Assembly (NCBI GenBank): GCA_019233055.1
Contig: JAFAMV010000027.1
Coordinates: 1 to 38,364, forward strand
Reading direction: 5' to 3'
Source: Curvibacter sp.
Lineage (GTDB): Bacteria; Pseudomonadota; Gammaproteobacteria; Burkholderiales; Burkholderiaceae_C
Length of the DNA stretch: 38,364 bases
Positions 27,601 through 35,199 of the stretch are shown one piece after another (the stretch's first letter is position 1; each line of letters begins with the position of its first letter). The notes beneath the pieces are model-generated. The model saw only the letters and a list, made by a program, of their open reading frames with translations, did not search any database and was not told the origin of the DNA. A program made the translations under genes and the position numbers.

Positions 27601-28075
27601 GCTGCTTGAATGGCTGCCCCTGCGCGCAGGGGGGCTTCGTGCGGTGGATCTGGATCCGCACTGGACGGTGGCACGCCAGCAGTCGCTGAGGCGCGATTTC
27701 GGCCTCGGAGAGGGCGAACTGGCCCAGGCGCTCGAATCGGCGCGGCGCATCGCCTGCGGGCAGGGCGCCTGGGCCTGGGATGCCGATCAGGTGCAGTGGG
27801 CGGCCAACGAGGTGCCCTTGAACCATGGCGGCGAATCCTTGCGCCTGGACCGATTGGTGCGTCGGCGCGACAGCGGCCAATGGTGGGTGCTGGACCACAA
27901 ATCGGCCTCGCGGCCTGAGCGCCAGGCCGAGCTGGTGCAGCAGCTCAGGCGCTATGCCCAGGCGGTGGCGCTGGCGGTGGCCGTCCCCCTGTCCGAGGTG
28001 CGGGCCGCCTTTCTGAGCGCCACAGGGGAATGGGTGCCATTGGAGGGGCCGGGGGCCGAGGTGCAGGGGCTCTAG
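24602..28075 (+). CDS. AddA-like UvrD-type helicase-nuclease
   Basis: A 1157-residue superfamily 1 helicase. Motif I is ACAGAGKTWML (about 36-45), motif II LLIDEFQDTNPLQW, motif III FIVGDPKQSIYRFR, motif V LLTIHGAKGLEAPLV and motif VI LYVALTRARQQLVIS. The C-terminal nuclease domain shows LRLDRLVRR followed by WWVLDHKSAS, a PD-(D/E)XK active site. I placed the start at TTG (24602), which has AGGAG seven bases upstream and gives the family-like N-terminus MTDPALLAYEHNG; an ATG at 24518 would add 28 atypical residues and a long overlap. The start overlaps the AddB-like stop region by 8 bases. An Ala/Gly-rich linker precedes the nuclease domain. Confidence 0.9.
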   Translation: MTDPALLAYEHNGLRVAPAHFYSIACDPRRSVAVEACAGAGKTWMLVSRIVRALLEGCAPHEILAITFTKKAAGEMRQRLHEWLAEFAQAPAERLQLELQLRGVPASAWQQGQGGAGQAALLQQLQQALFDAGRPVQVRTFHSWFAALLRTAPLAVLDRMGLPAGYELLEDDSEAVAVVWRRFYRALLERPAARADHDALIAEHGRAQTQKALLAALARRTEFALADGQGVVEASVPHFHALFAQRRPGWLAHEEPSQALDDVATARRWHAWSAALGRESGATAPKAAAAIVDAFLGPPGEPRLEALRRALFVKEADRLSRHLQKFGAAQEAEAELQDLCEARRQHQAWVHQQRMARLARLLLDEFAALKHERAWVDMNDVERAALVMLSDPVLSGWVQERLDARVRHLLIDEFQDTNPLQWQALHAWLAGYAGAGQAPSVFIVGDPKQSIYRFRRAEPQVFRAAQRFVVEGLGGDRLSCDHTRRNAPEVIDLVNATMLAAQQAGEYEGYRPHTTDSRQRGATLCLPAIPRPEREGAAEAAAPWRDSLQTPRTTPEETLRSLECQQAALWLRSLLQPGPEGQAGLQPRDIMVLSRRRDRLAVMQQALQALGIPTQQPEKSSLDEAPEVQDLLALIDALVSPQHDLSLARALKSPLFGLSDDDLVRIALLQRQRRAEARAAEGDAASPRAPASWLGLLQAIDSLPSDWPPALRGLGAQLSRWQHSLQALPPHDALDAIYHEGEVLARFAASAPPTRRDAVLGNLRALLAAALQVDGGRYVSAYGFVRALKAGRVPAPARADAAAVRLLTIHGAKGLEAPLVLLLDTDAPAARAESMGMLVDWPGEAAAPLSLVFLASESRPPPCALAALEAERRERLREELNALYVALTRARQQLVISSVTPHRASEGSWWQRLQALCELVPLEPGEDGVPVSRAAADLSVSDFGLLQLPDAGPSVAAAAVTAGMPGAGVRVAAAAAVRGGPATGGLPDERVAALGEAMHRLLEWLPLRAGGLRAVDLDPHWTVARQQSLRRDFGLGEGELAQALESARRIACGQGAWAWDADQVQWAANEVPLNHGGESLRLDRLVRRRDSGQWWVLDHKSASRPERQAELVQQLRRYAQAVALAVAVPLSEVRAAFLSATGEWVPLEGPGAEVQGL

Positions 28076-28140
28076 TACTGGCCTTCCTGGCATCCCTCAT
28101 ACTCGGCGCGTCTTTTTTTGTTTGTGTTGGTCCCTTGTCC

Positions 28141-29502
28141 ATGATCCTGTCCCATCCTCTCTCGTCAGCCCCCACCCCGGCCTTGTCCGGTGCCGAGCCT
28201 GTGGTCGTCATCGGCGGCGGCCCGGCCGGCCTGATGGCGGCTGAGGTGCTGGCCTCGGCCGGGCAGGTGGTGCAGCTCTTCGATGCCATGCCCTCGGTGG
28301 GCCGCAAATTCTTGTTGGCCGGCAAGGGCGGGCTCAACCTGACCCACTCCGAGCCGCATGAGGCCTTCGCCGGCCGCTACGGCAGCCGCCGCGCCCAGAT
28401 CGAACCCGCACTGAAGGCCTTTGGCGGCCCCGAGGTGCGGGCCTGGGCCGAAGGTCTGGGGGTGGGCACCTTTGTCGGCAGTTCGGGCCGTGTCTTCCCG
28501 ACAGACATGAAGGCCGCGCCCCTGCTGAGGGCCTGGCTGCAGCGCCTGCGCGGACTCGGGGTGCAATTCCACATGCGGCACCGATGGCTGGGTTTCGACG
28601 AGCAGGGCGGCCTGCTGTTCCACAGTCCCTCGGGTCCGCTGACGCTGCGGGCCCGGGCGGTGGTGCTGGCCCTGGGGGGGGCCAGCTGGTCGCGCCTGGG
28701 CTCCGATGGCGCCTGGCTGCCCTGGCTGCAGGCCCGGGGGGTCGACGTGGCCTCGCTCCAGCCTGCCAACTGCGGCTTCGACGTACCGGCTCGCTCGCAG
28801 CGGGCAGGCGAGTCTCGGCGCGAGTTCATCGAGGAATTGCTGGGTCACGCCGCCCCTCTGGCGACCGGATGGACCCCCTTCTTTGCCGAACGTTTTGCCG
28901 GTCTGCCCTTCAAGTCGGTGGCCATCCGATGGCAGGACCCTGAAGGCCGGGAACTCAGCCGGCGCGGTGAATTCGTGGCCACGGCCACGGGGGTCGAAGG
29001 CAGTCTGATCTATGCGGCCTCGGCGGGGCTGCGTGAAGGCATCCGCCAGCATGGCCGTGCGGTGTTCCATCTGGACCTGCTGCCCGACCACAGCGCGCAG
29101 CGGGTGCTGGCCGAACTGCGCCACCCGCGCGGCGCGCGGTCGCTGTCCAGCCATCTGAAGAGCCGGCTGGGCCTGGAAGGCATCAAGATGGCCGTCCTCA
29201 ATGAGCTGTTGGATCGGGAGGTCATGGCCGACCCGGTGGCGCTGGCGGAGTCGATCAAGGCCTTGCCGGTGACGGTGATCGCACCGCGTCCCATCGACGA
29301 AGCGATCAGTACGGCGGGCGGGGTGGCCTATTCAGGCCTCGATGCGCACCTCATGCTGACGGCCTTGCCGGGCATTTTCTGTGCGGGGGAAATGCTGGAT
29401 TGGGAAGCCCCCACCGGGGGCTACCTTCTGACGGCCTGTCTGGCCACCGGCCGACAGGCCGGTCTGGGTGTGCTCGACTGGCTGGCCCGGGGGCCAGCCT
29501 GA
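28141..29502 (+). CDS. TIGR03862/HI0933-type flavoprotein
   Basis: A 453-residue FAD-dependent protein. The dinucleotide-binding motif is VVVIGGGPAGLMAAEVLA near the N-terminus, followed by the family hallmark GRKFLLAGKGGLNLTHSE. VVLALGGASWSRLGSDGAW and the C-terminal GIFCAGEMLDWEAPTGGYLLTACLATG complete the HI0933/BaiN-like pattern. The reaction of this branch is unknown; relatives are annotated as NAD(P)/FAD oxidoreductases. The ATG at 28141 gives the usual family length; an earlier ATG lies inside the AddA-like gene. No clear ribosome-binding site is visible. The stop is 7 bases from the convergent lipoprotein gene. Confidence 0.88.
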   Translation: MILSHPLSSAPTPALSGAEPVVVIGGGPAGLMAAEVLASAGQVVQLFDAMPSVGRKFLLAGKGGLNLTHSEPHEAFAGRYGSRRAQIEPALKAFGGPEVRAWAEGLGVGTFVGSSGRVFPTDMKAAPLLRAWLQRLRGLGVQFHMRHRWLGFDEQGGLLFHSPSGPLTLRARAVVLALGGASWSRLGSDGAWLPWLQARGVDVASLQPANCGFDVPARSQRAGESRREFIEELLGHAAPLATGWTPFFAERFAGLPFKSVAIRWQDPEGRELSRRGEFVATATGVEGSLIYAASAGLREGIRQHGRAVFHLDLLPDHSAQRVLAELRHPRGARSLSSHLKSRLGLEGIKMAVLNELLDREVMADPVALAESIKALPVTVIAPRPIDEAISTAGGVAYSGLDAHLMLTALPGIFCAGEMLDWEAPTGGYLLTACLATGRQAGLGVLDWLARGPA

Positions 29503-29509
29503 GCACGGC

Positions 29510-29773
29510 TCAGCGCCAGCCCCGGTGCCAGCCGTATTGCGGGTGGTGCCAGCCCCAGCCGTAGTGGGGGTGGAATTCCCAGACCCAGCCCACGCCCGGG
29601 CTGACATAGGTGGGGGCGACGTACACCGGCGCCGGGGCCACGGTGACCGGCTGGACCGGCGCCGGGGCCACCACGCAGCCGGAGGTGAGAGCCAGAGCGG
29701 CCAGGCCCAGGGCCGCGGCCATGACGCGGACACCGGTTTGCAGAGGGCTCTGTGGCTTGTTCTGATGAATCAT
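29510..29773 (-). CDS. Small aromatic-rich putative lipoprotein
   Basis: An 87-residue protein. Residues 1-32 form a lipoprotein-type signal ending LALTSGC, with the predicted acylated Cys followed by VVAPAPV. The middle is Pro/Val/Ala-rich (APAPVQPVTVAPAPVYVAP) and the tail is dense in Trp, Tyr, His and Gly (VWEFHPHYGWGWHHPQYGW). Proteins of this composition occur widely in Burkholderiales without known function; the tail suggests contact with the cell envelope or a metal. I chose the ATG at 29771-29773, preceded by AAGGAAG; an upstream ATG would spoil the signal. The gene is alone between the flavoprotein and a diguanylate cyclase. Confidence 0.75.
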   Translation of the reverse strand: MIHQNKPQSPLQTGVRVMAAALGLAALALTSGCVVAPAPVQPVTVAPAPVYVAPTYVSPGVGWVWEFHPHYGWGWHHPQYGWHRGWR

Positions 29774-29923
29774 GTGCTTCCTTGGTTGACGGGGTTGGAT
29801 ACGGTGCCTCACCGTGCTGTTTCAACGTTGGACATGATAGGTGGTTGACGTGGTGCTATCGGTGGTCGTCCCGGTCGGCGCCTGCCCGCCAGGCCAACCA
29901 TCGGGACACAGGGCGCCAAAGCC

Positions 29924-31096
29924 TTACACCACGCGGTTTCTGCCCCATTCCTTGGCCATGTAGAGGGCCTTGTCGGCCTCGCTGTAAAGAATTTCAAAGT
30001 TCTGATTCTGCTGCGGCGGATTGGAGGCCAGGCCGATGCTGACGGTGACCCGCACACGGAGCTGGCCGAAGCTCACCGCGTTCTGCTCGATGCGTTGGCG
30101 CAGCTTTTCGGCAATCCGCCGGCCGGCCTCCTGGGAGGTGCCGGGCAGCAGCACGACGAATTCCTCTCCGCCGAGTCGACCGACCAGGTCGGTGCTGCGC
30201 AGGCTGGCACTGCACAGGGCGGCCACCTGTTTGAGGACCGCATCGCCGCAAGGGTGGCCCCAACTGTCGTTGACCTGCTTGAAGTGGTCCAGGTCCAGCA
30301 GCAGCAGGGTGGTCATGGTGGCCTGGCGGCGGGCCCGGGCCAGTTCGCGCTCGGTGAGTTCGGCGAACGTGGCGCGGTTCAGCACGCCGGTGAGGGCGTC
30401 CACGCGGGTCAGGCGCTCGAGCTCCTGCTGTTTGTGCTGCAGCTCGGCCGTCAACCGGGCCAGTCGCTCCTCCTGGGCTGCGAGGGCGCTGAACTGGCGC
30501 CAGAGCAGCAGCGAGAGCGTCCAGGCCAGTACGCAGCCGACCAGGCCCTGCAGACGCAGGGGCAGCAACGCTCCGGCACCCGCATCCACGTTGCCGACCA
30601 GGTGGAAGAAGAGCGCATAACCCAGGCCGAGCATCAAGCCGGATTTCAGCGGGCGCTGGTAGAGCGCCAGGCTGGCGCCCACGCAGGCCAGGAGGTAGGA
30701 GGCGATGCCCTGGCCGACCGATTGGTCGACACCGGCCTGCAGGCTGGCCAGCACCACAGTGGCGCCGAAGGCTGCAGAGCACAGCGCGCGCCCGATCCAG
30801 CGCCGGGACAGGTGGCGCCAGCGACGTGCCAGCACCGTGATCAGCAGCGCCAGAGGCCATTCCGCGAGATGGATCAGCCAACGGCCCAGCGGCCAGGATT
30901 CCGCGCCGACGGGCCCGTCGTGCTGCCAGAGCAACACGCTGAACACCAGCCATTGCAGCAGGCTCCAGGCCGCCGCACCGGGCGCCAGCCAGTGCAGGCG
31001 CTGCAGATTGGCTTCGGTGGCAGAGCGTTCGACATGGTCGTTCTCGATGCGCCAATCGGTCAGTTGCTGGTACAGGGCTCGGATCGCAGGGGGCAT
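29924..31096 (-). CDS. Membrane diguanylate cyclase (GGDEF), first copy
   Basis: A 390-residue protein with about six membrane helices (residues 40-205), a short coiled linker (about 205-230) and a GGDEF domain. The active site GGEEF lies at 309-313, and an RxxD inhibitory site (RSTD, 300-303) sits five residues before it, so product feedback by c-di-GMP is expected. DLDHFKQVNDSWGH holds the metal and nucleotide residues. The membrane part has no recognised sensory family. It should make c-di-GMP in response to an unknown membrane signal. It is divergent from the MetC-like gene. Confidence 0.93.
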   Translation of the reverse strand: MPPAIRALYQQLTDWRIENDHVERSATEANLQRLHWLAPGAAAWSLLQWLVFSVLLWQHDGPVGAESWPLGRWLIHLAEWPLALLITVLARRWRHLSRRWIGRALCSAAFGATVVLASLQAGVDQSVGQGIASYLLACVGASLALYQRPLKSGLMLGLGYALFFHLVGNVDAGAGALLPLRLQGLVGCVLAWTLSLLLWRQFSALAAQEERLARLTAELQHKQQELERLTRVDALTGVLNRATFAELTERELARARRQATMTTLLLLDLDHFKQVNDSWGHPCGDAVLKQVAALCSASLRSTDLVGRLGGEEFVVLLPGTSQEAGRRIAEKLRQRIEQNAVSFGQLRVRVTVSIGLASNPPQQNQNFEILYSEADKALYMAKEWGRNRVV

Positions 31097-31175
31097 GCAA
31101 GTCCTGTGGGCGGGGGCCGTGCGAGGTCAGGGTGGGCAGGAAGCGGGCCGGCGGCGGCGGCCGGCATCCGCGAGG

Positions 31176-31195
31176 GATGATACAAATAAATCATC
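31176..31195. promoter_or_regulatory. AT-rich inverted repeat in the divergent DGC/MetC-like promoter region
   Basis: GATGAT-n8-ATCATC (31176-31181 and 31190-31195) forms the only AT-rich island in the 189 bases between two divergent genes. TATCAT on the minus strand could serve as a -10 box for the cyclase gene. No matching -35 box was found, so the promoter call is tentative. Confidence 0.35.
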
Positions 31196-31285
31196 GGCCC
31201 GGGGTTCGGCCGGGTGCCCAGCGCCGACTTGAACCACATCGGTCCGGTGCGGGGCCATGGCGCCTGACGGCGATACCATCGGCAC

Positions 31286-32545
31286 ATGATCGATTCCCAT
31301 CTTTCCCCTTCCGCGCCCCGGCCCGACGCCGATCCGATGGACGCGACCACCGGCCTGATCCACCACCCCTACCAGCCCCCCGAGGGCTTTGCGGCGCCGC
31401 AGCCGGCGGTGCACAAGGCATCGACCGTGATCTTCGCCAACACGGCGGCCATGCGCGCGCGCGACTGGCGCAGCCGCAGCGGCTACACCTACGGGCTGCA
31501 CGGCACGCCGACGACCTTCACCCTGGAGGAGCGGCTCTGCCACCTCGAGGGCGGTCAGCAATGTCTGCTGGTGCCCAGCGGGCTGGCGGCCATCGCCAAT
31601 GTGTCGTTGTCCCTGCTGCGAAGCGGCGACGAGGTGCTCATTCCCGACAATGCCTACGGCCCCAACAAGGCACTGGCCGAGGGCGAACTGGCGGCCTGGG
31701 GCATCTCGCACCAGTTCTACGATCCGCTGGAACCGGCGGATCTGGCGGCCCGCATCGGCCCCCGCACCCGCCTGGTCTGGCTCGAGGTGCCGGGTTCGGT
31801 GACGCTCGAGTTTCCCGATCTGCCCGCCCTGGTGCGCATCTGCCGCGACAAGGGGGTGCTCTGCGCGCTCGACAACACTTGGGGGGCCGGCCTGGCCTTC
31901 CGGCCATTCGAACTGGCGCCCGGCCTGGGGGTCGACATCTCGGCCCAGGCCCTGACCAAATACCCCAGCGGTGGGGGTGATGTGCTGATGGGCAGCGTGA
32001 TCACACGGGACAAGGCGTTGCATCAGCGGCTCAAGGCCACCCACATGCGCCTGGGTTTGGGGGTGGGCGGCAATGACGTCGAGACGGTGCTGCGTTCGCT
32101 GCCCAGCATGGCCCTGCGCTACAGAGCCCATGATGAGGCGGCCCGGGCGCTGGCCGCCTGGTGCGCCGCCCGGCCCCAGGTGGTGCAGGTGCTGCATCCG
32201 GCCTGGCCGGGGTCGCCCGGTCATGAGCACTGGCAGGCCCTGTGCACGCCGGCAGGCGGCGGGCAAGGGTTGGCGGCCGGCTTGTTCAGCGTGGTGTTCG
32301 ACGCGCGCTTCAGCCCGGCGCAGGTGGATGCCTTCTGCGATGCCCTGCGCCTGTTCAAGCTCGGTTACAGCTGGGGCGGCCCCATGAGCCTGGTGGTGCC
32401 CTACGATCTGCGCAGCATGCGCCAGCGTCCGACCCCGCACCTGCTGCCGGGCACGGTGGTGCGGTTCTCGGTGGGGCTGGAGTCGGTCGACGACCTCCGG
32501 CGCGACCTGGCGCAAGCGCTGGGCAGCCAGTTGCCCCCGGCCTGA
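31286..32545 (+). CDS. metC: Cystathionine beta-lyase-like PLP enzyme
   Basis: A 419-residue fold type I enzyme of the Cys/Met metabolism family. Conserved segments are GYTYGLHGTPTTFTLEERLCHLEGG, the PLP aspartate in ALDNTWGAG (Asp196) and the PLP lysine in ALTKYPSGGGDVLMG (Lys225). The pattern LIHHPYQPP.GF near the N-terminus fits the proteobacterial cystathionine beta-lyase MetC, which turns cystathionine into homocysteine, pyruvate and ammonia. No other methionine gene is nearby. A start at 31337 (MDATTG) is equally possible, because neither ATG has a strong ribosome-binding site and the first 17 residues look non-conserved. Confidence 0.85.
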   Translation: MIDSHLSPSAPRPDADPMDATTGLIHHPYQPPEGFAAPQPAVHKASTVIFANTAAMRARDWRSRSGYTYGLHGTPTTFTLEERLCHLEGGQQCLLVPSGLAAIANVSLSLLRSGDEVLIPDNAYGPNKALAEGELAAWGISHQFYDPLEPADLAARIGPRTRLVWLEVPGSVTLEFPDLPALVRICRDKGVLCALDNTWGAGLAFRPFELAPGLGVDISAQALTKYPSGGGDVLMGSVITRDKALHQRLKATHMRLGLGVGGNDVETVLRSLPSMALRYRAHDEAARALAAWCAARPQVVQVLHPAWPGSPGHEHWQALCTPAGGGQGLAAGLFSVVFDARFSPAQVDAFCDALRLFKLGYSWGGPMSLVVPYDLRSMRQRPTPHLLPGTVVRFSVGLESVDDLRRDLAQALGSQLPPA

Positions 32546-32662
32546 GCCGGCCCGGGTCTGGCGGTCGGCTCGGTAGTTTCCTGGGTGCCCGAGCCGCGGC
32601 GGCACCGTTAGCCTGTGGCCTTGTCCATCACTCGGCCCCGGGCTCCGGGGCCGCACCACACC

Positions 32663-33496
32663 ATGGCGACTTCACCGGCTCCCGATCCAGCGACCGCCGC
32701 AGCCGAACCGGCCGCCGCTGCCAGCGGCGAGGTGTCCGAGTCCATCGAACTCGCCCCGCTGCGTTGGCGCGACCCCTTTGCCTGGCTGTTGGCCGGCGCC
32801 CGCGATCTGCGGGCTGCGCCGGGCATCGCCCTGTTCTACGGGGTCTGTTTCTGGGGCATGGCGCTGGTGTTGCGCTGGGTGTTCCGCAGCAGCCCTGAAT
32901 ACACCATGTCGATCGCTTCCGGCTGCCTGCTGCTGGGGCCCTTCATGGCCATGGGCCTCTACCATGCCAGCCAGCGCCGCGAGCAGGGGCTGCGGCCCGA
33001 GCTCGGTCTGTCCATCACCTGCTGGGACCGGCACCTTGGCAGCATGGGCATGCTGGTGCTGGTGCTCATCGTGCTCGAACTGCTGTGGGGGCGGGCCTCC
33101 CTGGTGGTGTTCGCGGTGTTCTTCAACACCGGCATGCCGTCGACCACGGGGGTGGTGAGGGCCATCTTCAATCCCGAAAACCTGGAGTTCGTGCTCGTCT
33201 ACACCCTGGTGGGCGGGGTGTTCGCGGCCCTGGTCTATTCGACGGCCGTGGTGTCCATCCCGATGATCCTCGACCGCGACACCGATGCGATCACGGCCGG
33301 CATCACCAGCCTGCGGGTGGTCGGGGGGCACCCTGGCGTCATGCTGTTGTGGGGCCTGCTGATCACCGCCCTGGTGGTGTTGGCGCTGTGGCCCTGGGGC
33401 GCCGGGATCGTGCTGGTCGGGCCCTGGCTCGGCCATGCGAGCTGGCATGCGTACCGGGGGGCGGTGCGGTCTGCCGGGGTGTCGGGCGCCGCTTGA
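32663..33496 (+). CDS. DUF2189-type integral membrane protein
   Basis: A 277-residue protein with an Ala/Pro-rich N-terminus and about six membrane helices. The stretch LRWRDPFAWLLAGARDLRAAPGIALFYGVCFWG followed by SGCLLLGPFMAMGLYHASQRREQG is characteristic of DUF2189 proteins, which have no established function but are sometimes annotated as cytochrome c oxidase subunit I-like. No haem or copper ligand set is visible, so that name is not supported. I chose the ATG at 32663; the frame is open a further 16 codons upstream. The gene stands before the small charged protein. Confidence 0.78.
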   Translation: MATSPAPDPATAAAEPAAAASGEVSESIELAPLRWRDPFAWLLAGARDLRAAPGIALFYGVCFWGMALVLRWVFRSSPEYTMSIASGCLLLGPFMAMGLYHASQRREQGLRPELGLSITCWDRHLGSMGMLVLVLIVLELLWGRASLVVFAVFFNTGMPSTTGVVRAIFNPENLEFVLVYTLVGGVFAALVYSTAVVSIPMILDRDTDAITAGITSLRVVGGHPGVMLLWGLLITALVVLALWPWGAGIVLVGPWLGHASWHAYRGAVRSAGVSGAA

Positions 33497-33554
33497 TCGG
33501 CGGCGCACGGCCGGGGTGTTACAGTGGTCTTCAAACTGATAAGGAGTACCCGAC

Positions 33555-33746
33555 TTGGCAACACCCAACTATGGCTATGAGAAACGCCAGAAGGAACTGG
33601 CGAAAAAGCGCAAGAAAGAAGAAAAACTCAAGGCCAAGGCAGACCGCAAGCATGCGGGAGAGGTGGCGCACGACCCCGATGGAATGCCGGAGGGGGACGA
33701 TGCTGAGGCGCCGCCCGAACAGCCTGGAGAGAGTCCCGCCCCCTGA
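33555..33746 (+). CDS. Small Lys/Glu-rich protein with TTG start
   Basis: The 63-residue protein begins at TTG (33555-33557) with an excellent AAGGAG site eight bases upstream; no in-frame ATG exists until residue 44, so TTG is the only sensible start. The N-terminal half (NYGYEKRQKELAKKRKKEEK) is a highly basic helix, and the C-terminal half is acidic and Pro-rich with no predicted structure. I believe similar short proteins occur in other Burkholderiales, with no known function. A basic helix plus acidic tail might bind nucleic acid or ribosomes, which is a guess. Confidence 0.78.
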   Translation: MATPNYGYEKRQKELAKKRKKEEKLKAKADRKHAGEVAHDPDGMPEGDDAEAPPEQPGESPAP

Positions 33747-33787
33747 GCGCTGCAGGGCGACTGCGGGGCAGGTGTCCGGCCCGCCGG

Positions 33788-34465
33788 CTATCTGAGCAGC
33801 CGGCGCAGCTCCGGCCACACATTGGCCAGCATCTGCGGATGGGCCTCTTCCTTGGGGTGGATGCGATCCGCCTGGAACAGGTTCGGGGCATCCGGGCTGT
33901 CAGCCACGCCCTTGAGCAGAAACGGCACCAGGGCCGCGTGGCTGGTCTTGGCCACCTGGCCGAAGACCTCGCTGAAGGCCTTGGTGTAGGCGCCCCCATA
34001 GTTCGGCGGCACCTGCATGCCCACCAGCAGCACACGTGCACCGGCCTGCTGCGCACTTTGCACCATGGCCTGCAGATTGTCCTGGGTCATCGACAGCGGC
34101 AGGCCGCGCAAGGCATCGTTGCCCCCCAGCTCGATCACCACCACCCCCGGACGGTGCTTGGCCAGCAGGGCCGCGAGGCGTGAGCGGCCGCCGGAGGTGG
34201 TCTCGCCGCTGATGCTCGCATTGACCACCTGGGCCGGCACATGTTGCTCGGCCAGCTTCTGTTCGAGCAGCGCGACCCAGCCGCTGCCACGGCGCAATCC
34301 ATATTCGGCACTCAGCGAATCACCGACGACCAGGATGGTCGGCGCGCTGGCGGCCGATGCCTCAGTGCCGCGCGAGGCCGCGATGGCGGCGGTGGCGGCA
34401 GCGACCGACAACAGGATAAAGTGGCGGCGGTCTGCCCGCCGAATCGAAAATTGGTCCAACAACAC
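33788..34465 (-). CDS. TesA-like arylesterase/lysophospholipase, SGNH hydrolase
   Basis: A 225-residue SGNH hydrolase. The signal region holds a twin-arginine motif (DRRHFILLS) and an Ala-rich stretch, so the protein is probably periplasmic. Block I is VVGDSLSAEYGL with the catalytic Ser, block II GETTSGG, block III GGNDALRG and block V DRIHPKEEAH with catalytic Asp and His. The family includes E. coli TesA (thioesterase I/protease I/lysophospholipase L1). I placed the start at GTG (34463-34465), which has AAAGG upstream and clears the divergent gene; an in-frame ATG at 34492 would overlap it. The ABC ATPase gene starts only 12 bases away. Confidence 0.88.
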   Translation of the reverse strand: MLLDQFSIRRADRRHFILLSVAAATAAIAASRGTEASAASAPTILVVGDSLSAEYGLRRGSGWVALLEQKLAEQHVPAQVVNASISGETTSGGRSRLAALLAKHRPGVVVIELGGNDALRGLPLSMTQDNLQAMVQSAQQAGARVLLVGMQVPPNYGGAYTKAFSEVFGQVAKTSHAALVPFLLKGVADSPDAPNLFQADRIHPKEEAHPQMLANVWPELRRLLR

Positions 34466-34477
34466 GCATCGCCTTTC

Positions 34478-35167
34478 ATGTCTGAATCCCATCTGCCCGC
34501 CATCATCTCCGTCGATCATGTCTACAAGTCGGTCAGCGATTCCACGGGGACCCTGGACATTCTGCGCGATATCCACTTTCAGCTGCGGGCCCGCGAGACG
34601 GCGGCCATCGTCGGGGCCTCGGGCTCGGGCAAGAGCACGCTGCTGTCCATCATCGCAGGGCTTGACACGCCGAGCCGCGGCACGGTCCGCCTGGACGGCG
34701 AGGACCTGTTTGCACTGCACGAAGATGCCCGCGCGGCGCTGCGGGCCCGCCGGATCGGCTTCGTCTTCCAGAGCTTTCAGCTGATGGCCAATCTGAGCGC
34801 CCTGGAAAACGTGATGCTGCCCCTGGAGTTGGCCGGGCAGCGGCAGGCCCGGCAGGCCGCGACCGACATGCTCCAGCGGGTCGGCCTCGGGCAGCGCCTG
34901 TCGCACTACCCCCGGCTGATGTCGGGTGGCGAACAGCAGCGCGTGGCCCTGGCCCGGGCCTTTGTGGTGAAGCCGGCCCTGCTGCTGGCCGATGAGCCCA
35001 CGGGCAGCCTGGACTTCGCGACCGGAGAGACCATCATGGAGCTGATGTTCGAACTCAATCGCGAAGAGGGGACGACCCTGGTGCTGGTCACCCACGACCG
35101 CGCGATCGCACAGCGCTGCGAGCGGCGCATCGTGATCGAGGCCGGGCGCATGTCGGTCGACGGCTGA
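34478..35167 (+). CDS. LolD/YbbA-like ABC transporter ATPase without adjacent permease
   Basis: A 229-residue ATPase of the MacB/LolD class. Walker A is GASGSGKST, the signature MSGGEQQRVALARAF and Walker B LLLADEPTGSLD, with FVFQSFQLMANLSALENVMLPLEL typical of LolD/YbbA. Such ATPases work with FtsX-fold permeases in lipoprotein extraction or mechanotransmission. In E. coli ybbA lies next to ybbP and divergent from tesA; here the tesA-like divergence is kept, but the next gene is a convergent diguanylate cyclase, so no permease is adjacent. It may pair with a permease elsewhere. Confidence 0.9.
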   Translation: MSESHLPAIISVDHVYKSVSDSTGTLDILRDIHFQLRARETAAIVGASGSGKSTLLSIIAGLDTPSRGTVRLDGEDLFALHEDARAALRARRIGFVFQSFQLMANLSALENVMLPLELAGQRQARQAATDMLQRVGLGQRLSHYPRLMSGGEQQRVALARAFVVKPALLLADEPTGSLDFATGETIMELMFELNREEGTTLVLVTHDRAIAQRCERRIVIEAGRMSVDG

Positions 35168-35179
35168 GACCCTGAACAG

Positions 35180-35199
35180 GTTCTGAAGCCCCTCAGAAC
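35180..35199. other. Stem-loop in the convergent gap
   Basis: GTTCTGA-n6-TCAGAAC (35180-35186 and 35193-35199) overlaps the stop codon of the diguanylate cyclase and lies 13 bases after the ATPase stop. No T-run follows on either strand, so it is not a standard intrinsic terminator, though it may block transcription from both sides or slow RNA decay. Confidence 0.35.

Noticed and set aside
33783..33804. GCCGGC inverted repeat at the end of the tesA-like gene
   Set aside because: Six-base GC arms with a ten-base loop and no T-run are common by chance in DNA this GC-rich.
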